Assembly (NCBI GenBank): GCA_003158505.1
Contig: PMJK01000025.1
Coordinates: 4,595-41,152 of the forward strand
Direction of reading: 5' to 3'
DNA length: 36,558 nt
Source: Holophagaceae bacterium
GTDB lineage: Bacteria > Acidobacteriota > Holophagae > Holophagales > Holophagaceae
Shown here: positions 32,906-36,558 of the stretch, in pieces
Position numbering within the stretch: position 1 is the stretch's first letter
Layout: the number at the start of each line of letters is the position of its first letter
Program-made: the position numbers and the translations under genes
The notes under the pieces: model-generated
The model's input: the letters and a program-made list of their open reading frames with translations, nothing else
The model's database searches: none
What the model was told of the DNA's origin: nothing

Positions 32906-34454
32906 TGAGGGTCTGCCCGATCAAGTTGTCCAGTTGGCTTTGGTAGATCTGGGCGTCGTAGCGCGCTTTCTGGTGCTGGCTGCGAATGAATAGTTCCGTG
33001 AGCTGGGCCTCGATGACGTCCTTGGTCTCAACCAGCTCTTCCTGGAAGGCCCGCTCGTGGAGTTCCCGGTTCTCCCGGGCCACGGCCAGGGACTCGCTCG
33101 TGGCCTTGGTCTGCTGGATCGCCCGGGCGATCTCGAGGAAGGCGTTCTTCACCTGCAACCCCAGCCCCTCCAGCAGGATCTGCCGCTCTAGCCCCAGTTT
33201 CTCCTTGCGGGCCTGGGCCTCGCGGATCTCATTCTGGACTCTGAAGCCATTGAAGATGGGCACCTGGACCCGCAGGCCCAGGGTCCAGGAGTTGCGGTTC
33301 TGGTCGGTGATCAGCCCTTGGTGGTAGGAATTGTCCAGCCGGTCCACGCTTCCGAATAGCACCACCACCGGCAGGTGTCCGGCCTTCGCCTTGTCCACCC
33401 CCGCCTCTGCCGCGGACAGGCCATAGCCCACCTGGAGTGCCTGAGGGTTGAGGGATTGGGCCTTCGCCACCCAATCCTCCAGGGCCCCGCCATAGTCCAG
33501 GGTCGGAATTTCCAGGTCCGCAGGCGTCACCGAGGTCCGCCATGGGAGCCCCATGGTGTTGGCCAGGGCGGCCCGGGCCAGTTCTTCATTGGAGCGCAGG
33601 AGCGCCACCAGGGATTTCAGGCTGGCCACCACCACCTGGGAGCGTAGGTAGTCGGTCTTCTTCACCTTGCCCGAGCCGTTCTGATAGAGGCGTGCGGTGA
33701 GGTCCAGCATCAACTGGAGGCGCTCCAGGCTTTCCTCTCCCAGGGTCCGGAGTTGGCCGGCCAGCACCGCGCCGAAGTAATAGTTGCGGGTCTCCTGGAT
33801 GATCTGCAGGTCCGTGCGGTGGACCTCCTCCCGGGCGGCGTCCACGCCGGCCTTTCCCTGCTGGATGAGCGCGCTGATCTTGCCACCGGTATAGAGGGGG
33901 ATATGAACGTTGAACGAGGAGGTCAAGGTGTCCCGGTCGAAGAGTTTCACGTCCTGGGAGGGCGTCGTGATGCCCGGGAACTGGGACAGGGTCGATTGGG
34001 TGGCGGCAGCCAGTTGCGCGTTGTAGGTGGCCAGTCCCACGGAACCGGGCGTGACGCCGGCCTTGGCCAGCTGGGTGGCCGCCACCGCCTCGGCGATGGG
34101 GGCGGCCATGGTCCCCAGGCTGAAGCTATTACTGGGGAAGATGAAATTGGGATCCTGGTCCCGCCGCATCCCGGTCAGGTCCAGGGAGGCCTCCGGCCAG
34201 CGGGCCGAAAGGGCCTGTTGGTACTGGGCTTCAGCCACCTTCTGGGAAGCCCGGGAAACGGCCTGGGTGCGATTGGCCTTCAAGGCCTGATCGATGCACT
34301 CCGCCAGCGTAAAGGAGGTGGAGGGTAACTCGGCCGCCCCCACCCCGATGCAGATGAGCAGCCCGGCTGCCGACCAACCCTTCACCACAGAACGCCCCCA
34401 GCTCCAGAAAAGGGTTAATCGAACAACTGCAGACTTATGTACGCCTGATGGCAT
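32892..34454 (-). CDS. TolC-family outer membrane efflux protein
   Basis: The product is 520 aa from the ATG at 34454. Two outer membrane efflux domains in tandem are typical: FTLAECIDQALKANRTQAVS at the N-terminal start, with coiled-coil helices and short beta strands (SFNVHIPLYTGGKI; LGLRVQVPIFNGFRVQNEI). The signal peptide region WSAAGLLICIGVGAAE would follow a long 30-residue N-region from 34454; the GTG at 34388 gives a more usual signal and is an alternative start. TolC proteins form the outer membrane channel of type I or RND pumps. No inner-membrane partner is adjacent. It heads the block TolC-SBP-kinase-acyltransferase. Confidence 0.9.
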   Translation of the reverse strand: MPSGVHKSAVVRLTLFWSWGRSVVKGWSAAGLLICIGVGAAELPSTSFTLAECIDQALKANRTQAVSRASQKVAEAQYQQALSARWPEASLDLTGMRRDQDPNFIFPSNSFSLGTMAAPIAEAVAATQLAKAGVTPGSVGLATYNAQLAAATQSTLSQFPGITTPSQDVKLFDRDTLTSSFNVHIPLYTGGKISALIQQGKAGVDAAREEVHRTDLQIIQETRNYYFGAVLAGQLRTLGEESLERLQLMLDLTARLYQNGSGKVKKTDYLRSQVVVASLKSLVALLRSNEELARAALANTMGLPWRTSVTPADLEIPTLDYGGALEDWVAKAQSLNPQALQVGYGLSAAEAGVDKAKAGHLPVVVLFGSVDRLDNSYHQGLITDQNRNSWTLGLRVQVPIFNGFRVQNEIREAQARKEKLGLERQILLEGLGLQVKNAFLEIARAIQQTKATSESLAVARENRELHERAFQEELVETKDVIEAQLTELFIRSQHQKARYDAQIYQSQLDNLIGQTLSETH

Positions 34455-34490
34455 GGCCTTAAAAATCGACAGAAAAATCAAATGAGTTTA

Positions 34491-34496
34491 ATTTTA
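34491..34496 (-). promoter_or_regulatory. Candidate -10 element of the TolC operon
   Basis: In an AT-rich island (34458-34515) unlike its surroundings, the minus strand has TAAAAT at 34496-34491, 5 of 6 to TATAAT. Transcription would start near 34484, about 30 nt before the ATG at 34454. A -35 is not clear. The spacer 34455-34821 contains this promoter and the hairpin array, and I see no gene in it. Confidence 0.4.
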
Positions 34497-34641
34497 ACAG
34501 TTTGCGATTAGTCCAAAAGCAGCCGTTATTGCCCAGCCACCGCCTCTGCGGGTTCGCAGTGGCCCCTGTCCAGCGTAGGGGAATCCAGTAGGCTGGGGCC
34601 ATGAGCATGAAGCAGGAGCAGAGGCTCCATCTCTGCGAGCC

Positions 34642-34784
34642 CCTGCGAGCAGGAGGGCGCACTGCGCCCGATAGATGGAGTGCCACTTTGGCGAAGCCGA
34701 CCATGCCGCCGAAGCGAAGCGCAGGCGGGATAGGGCCGAATCGGCGAAGCCGATTGCGAGGCCGAAGGCCCGAGGGCAAAGCCC
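34642..34784. repeat. Cluster of seven short GC-rich hairpins before the zeta-like gene
   Basis: Small perfect inverted repeats stand one after another: CCTG/CAGG (34642-34653), GGGCGC/GCGCCC (34655-34669), GGC-GAA-GCC (34690-34698), GC-GAA-GC (34714-34720), AATCGGC-GAA-GCCGATT (34739-34755), GGCC-GAA-GGCC (34760-34770) and GGGC-AAA-GCCC (34774-34784). GCGAAGC, a known exceptionally stable mini-hairpin, occurs three times. Two reading frames cross the region but have no gene-like sequence. It resembles an array of REP-like or RNA triloop hairpins. Confidence 0.65.
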
Positions 34785-34801
34785 GAGCCAAGCCCGGAGG
34801 G

Positions 34802-34822
34802 CGCGGCACAGGAGGTGCCGCG
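34802..34822 (+). promoter_or_regulatory. Hairpin enclosing the Shine-Dalgarno of the zeta-like gene
   Basis: CGCGGCAC (34802-34809) pairs perfectly with GTGCCGCG (34815-34822) around an AGGAG loop (34810-34814). The loop plus the next G is the ribosome-binding site, and the final G of the stem is the first base of the GTG start codon. The structure should gate translation initiation. Confidence 0.6.
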
Positions 34823-35859
34823 TGACCCCCAGCCCCTTCCCTAGGCCATTCCCCTGGCAGCAGGTGGCCTGGCATGAGCGCCGCTCCTACTGGGAGCTGG
34901 CCGAGGAGGACCGCCGTGATCTGAGGGAGTCCCTCGAACTGGAAGCCGCCAGCCTCGCGCGGCACACGGACCGATCCCTGGAGGATTATGCCAATTCCCC
35001 CGGCACCCTGGATGGCCAGCTCGTCAACGGGGACGTGCTGGCCATCCTGCTTCCCAGCCTGCGGCGCAACCCCACCCAAGGCTACGAGGCCCTGGAAGAC
35101 CCGGCGGGCCGGGCTGCGGTGCACCTGAATTTCCTGGGCAAGCATCTGCGTGATCGGGCCCTGGCCCACGCCAGGGGGGAGCCCGCGATGATCTTCATGG
35201 GTGGCCAGGCGACGGGCAAGACCACAGGTGCCCTGGCCCTGGGGCCCGCCTTCGGCGCGGTGTTCGACGCGCCCCATACCGATCCCGAGGGCGTCGCCTT
35301 CCTCCTGGGCCGCATTCGCCGGGCCGGCTGCGGCGAAATCCACCTGGCCTACACCGACCGCGATCCCGAAGGGTCCCTGAAGGCCATGCTTGCCCGCTCC
35401 GAACGCGAGGGCCGCTATGTGCCCCTGGACCGCATGGCCCGGGCCCATGCCTGGGCGCCTTTCACCTTCCTGGGGCTCGCCCAGCGAGTGGGCCGCAGCC
35501 TGCAGCTCTACCATGTGCAGGTGGACGAGGAGGGACCGAGCCGCATGACTGAGGGCCAGGATGCCCTGGCCAGCGTACGCGCAAGACCAAAATCCCACGA
35601 ATCTGTGGTTGCCTACCAGCTCCAGACCGCTTACCTTTCTGTCCTAAGGAATCCCGCCCATGACCCCCAAGCCTGGTACCCGCGAGATGTGCTCGCAGGA
35701 CTCAACCGATCACTCGATCCCTGGCGCCGCAGCGAAGCCGACCATCTCCTTCGCCGATTTTTCGAAGCTGTGGCGGAACGAAGTGCCGAAGGTGATCCAG
35801 GCCCACGAGGACCATCGGATGGAAGTGAGGCGGAATCTGGGCCTCGAGTAGACGGCTAG
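34822..35859 (+). CDS. Zeta-toxin-like P-loop protein with aberrant 3' end
   Basis: The ORF is 345 codons from a GTG preceded by GGAGG with 6 nt spacing; upstream frames are the hairpin array. A helical N-terminal region (about 20-120) leads to a Walker A motif GGQATGKT (127-134) and further segments consistent with zeta-toxin-type kinases. These phosphorylate UDP-N-acetylglucosamine when acting as toxins, although chromosomal relatives may have other roles. From about residue 253 (35580) codon use changes sharply: third positions go from nearly all G/C to about half A/T, and the sequence becomes Pro/Gly/Ser-rich at the end (GPRGPSDGSEAESG). The tail overlaps a better-coded 63-aa ORF. The original gene probably ended or shifted frame near 35580. 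Confidence 0.7.
   Translation: MTPSPFPRPFPWQQVAWHERRSYWELAEEDRRDLRESLELEAASLARHTDRSLEDYANSPGTLDGQLVNGDVLAILLPSLRRNPTQGYEALEDPAGRAAVHLNFLGKHLRDRALAHARGEPAMIFMGGQATGKTTGALALGPAFGAVFDAPHTDPEGVAFLLGRIRRAGCGEIHLAYTDRDPEGSLKAMLARSEREGRYVPLDRMARAHAWAPFTFLGLAQRVGRSLQLYHVQVDEEGPSRMTEGQDALASVRARPKSHESVVAYQLQTAYLSVLRNPAHDPQAWYPRDVLAGLNRSLDPWRRSEADHLLRRFFEAVAERSAEGDPGPRGPSDGSEAESGPRVDG
35660..35851 (+). CDS. 63-aa ORF overlapping the zeta-like tail, possible partner protein
   Basis: The ORF starts at an ATG with AAGGA 8 nt upstream and ends with TAG. In this frame third positions are mostly G or C, as in real genes of the window, unlike the overlapping frame. The product MTPKPGTREMCSQ... is disordered for about 28 residues, then forms an ISFADFSKLWRNEVPKVIQA helix and a charged C-terminus. 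It is not similar to anything I recognise. Size and position after a zeta-like toxin would suit an antitoxin, but canonical epsilon antitoxins are encoded upstream, so this is speculative. Confidence 0.5.
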   Translation: MTPKPGTREMCSQDSTDHSIPGAAAKPTISFADFSKLWRNEVPKVIQAHEDHRMEVRRNLGLE

Positions 35860-35874
35860 ATTCGCGCAGCGAAT
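35860..35874. terminator. Hairpin between convergent zeta-like and CoA-binding genes
   Basis: ATTCGC (35860-35865) pairs with GCGAAT (35869-35874) around GCA, filling the 15-bp gap between the two stop codons. There is no U-tract. It may act as a weak bidirectional terminator. Confidence 0.4.
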
Positions 35875-36282
35875 TCAGTCGCGATAGCCCAGCACCACAA
35901 GCAGGCACGGCCCCCCCGCGATGACGGACATCCCTAAGGATTCCGCCGTATGGATGGCTGCCTCACTCTCAGCGCCAGGCTGCATCCAGAGGTGCGTCAC
36001 ACCCGCCGCCGCTGCCTCGCGCACCACCCGCTCCGTGATGGCTGGCGGGGTGATCACCGAAATGGCCTTCGCCTTCACCGGCAGCAATCCCAGCGAAGGG
36101 TAGGCCCTGAGCCCCTCCACCTCAGTCGCCCTCGGGTTGATCGGATAGACCTCCTTCGCGTGCTGCTGGTAGCAGCGCAGCACCTTGTTGCCGTATTTCG
36201 AACGGTCCACGCTGGCGCCCACCACGGCGAAAGGGCCCGAATGCAGGAAGGCATCGATCTTCTCCTCAACGACGCTGGCCAT
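35875..36282 (-). CDS. CoA-binding domain protein (YccU-like)
   Basis: The 135-aa protein is a single Rossmann-type CoA-binding domain: FAVVGASVDRSKYGNKVLRC, the VYPINPRATEVEGLRAYPSL segment and an AGVTHLWMQPGAESEAA block typical of this family, which resembles the succinyl-CoA synthetase alpha N-terminal domain. The length equals that of free-standing YccU-like proteins. It likely binds CoA or a related nucleotide; the cellular role is not known. GGGAGG lies 4 nt before the ATG at 36282. Confidence 0.88.
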   Translation of the reverse strand: MASVVEEKIDAFLHSGPFAVVGASVDRSKYGNKVLRCYQQHAKEVYPINPRATEVEGLRAYPSLGLLPVKAKAISVITPPAITERVVREAAAAGVTHLWMQPGAESEAAIHTAESLGMSVIAGGPCLLVVLGYRD

Positions 36283-36373
36283 GCATCCTCCCGATGCTTC
36301 CGATGCCAGGCATTGCAGCTCCGTGACGCACTGATCAGACCTTAGAGCTCATATCAAAACCCGACGAGGCCGC

Positions 36374-36473
36374 GATGAAGCCAGCCGGGATGCACCGCAA
36401 GGAAGGGTCCGCAGGGCAACGTGGTTCGTTGTTCAAGGGTCCTGACGCCGCGGGGCGCCCGGCTGGCTTCATC
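36374..36473. repeat. Hundred-base element bounded by a 16-bp perfect inverted repeat
   Basis: GATGAAGCCAGCCGGG (36374-36389) is the exact reverse complement of 36458-36473. The 68-bp interior has an 8-bp direct repeat AAGGGTCC (36403-36410 and 36435-36442) flanking a CAACG-TGGTT-CGTTG hairpin (36417-36431). The spacer 36283-36510 contains no gene I can see. It could be a structured RNA, a small non-autonomous mobile element or a large terminator for the minus-strand gene at the window end. Confidence 0.6.
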
Positions 36474-36510
36474 CCTCCGGGCGGGGGGTGGCGGGCGTCG
36501 CCATGCTTAG

Positions 36511-36558
36511 TCAGGCTCGTTTAGCGTAGTACATGCTACGCAGCCACTCGCCTTCCTC
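36511..36558 (-). CDS. C-terminal end of a gene cut by the window edge
   Basis: The minus strand enters the window in a frame reading EEGEWLRSMYYAKRA and then TGA (36513-36511). The codon use and mixed charged/aromatic composition are gene-like, but 15 residues do not identify a family. A GCGTAG/CTACGC inverted repeat (36524-36541) falls inside the coding end. Confidence 0.4.
   Translation of the reverse strand, partial: EEGEWLRSMYYAKRA

Noticed and set aside
34601..34825. A short plus-strand ORF of 74 codons before the zeta-like gene.
   Set aside because: It runs through the hairpin array, has a basic Gly/Arg-rich low-complexity product and no gene-like pattern.
36417..36431. CAACG...CGTTG as part of an integron attC site.
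   Set aside because: The spaced R and L core sites are not present and there is no cassette or integrase nearby.
1..36558. CRISPR arrays, tRNA or rRNA genes and insertion sequences.
   Set aside because: I saw no spaced direct-repeat arrays, no tRNA cloverleaf, no rRNA core sequence and no transposase ORF.

Overview
The window is GC-rich (third codon positions mostly G or C) and comes from a Gram-negative bacterium: it has an OprB-type porin, a TolC-family outer membrane protein, a lipoprotein, a periplasmic binding protein and a PBP4-like carboxypeptidase. DUF3857/transglutaminase pairs, a Ser/Thr kinase with a long TPR tail, an EF-G paralogue, FadN/FadA and a DUF512 radical SAM protein together suggest an Acidobacteriota of the Holophaga/Geothrix type. 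That placement is inferred from gene content and style; no rRNA or tRNA gene was seen.

Layout. 1-239: N-terminus of an EamA/DMT permease (minus). 351-2070: a sedolisin (S53) peptidase with no visible signal or pro-domain, followed by a Trypco2-like protein (minus). 2424-3744: a divergent lipoprotein and a small helical protein. 3770-11437: minus-strand genes for a DUF512 radical SAM protein, an active-looking and a degenerate DUF3857/transglutaminase protein, and an EF-G-like GTPase. 11512-15108: the fatty-acid beta-oxidation pair FadA-FadN, ending in a clear intrinsic terminator. 15197-16665: a MoxR ATPase and an unknown protein. 16669-19722: a membrane Ser/Thr kinase. 19866-23068: a fused-permease ABC importer with its ATPase. 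23082-24410: a convergent OprB-like porin. 24714-34454: minus-strand signalling and envelope genes: CheY-like receiver, DacB, pseudopilin, GAF/HD-GYP protein, FabD-like acyltransferase, hybrid histidine kinase, PhnD-like binding protein and TolC. The last four form a tight block with 4-14 bp overlaps. 34642-35859: an array of small hairpins leading into a zeta-toxin-like gene whose 3' end looks disrupted. 35875-36282: a CoA-binding protein. 36374-36473: a 16-bp inverted repeat. The window ends inside another minus-strand gene.

The most unusual observation is a pair of matching very short ORFs, one before the ABC permease (19866-19919, plus) and one before the porin (24550-24606, minus). Both have the same strong Shine-Dalgarno context and a Glu-Pro-Pro-Ser-Ser motif at residues 9-13, encoded by a shared 14-base block. 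Part of that block is complementary to the ORF's own Shine-Dalgarno. This looks like a shared translation-linked control element for an outer- and inner-membrane transport pair. Also notable are the Shine-Dalgarno hairpin at the zeta-like gene, the Trypco2-sedolisin pair, and an SBP-kinase-acyltransferase-TolC operon.
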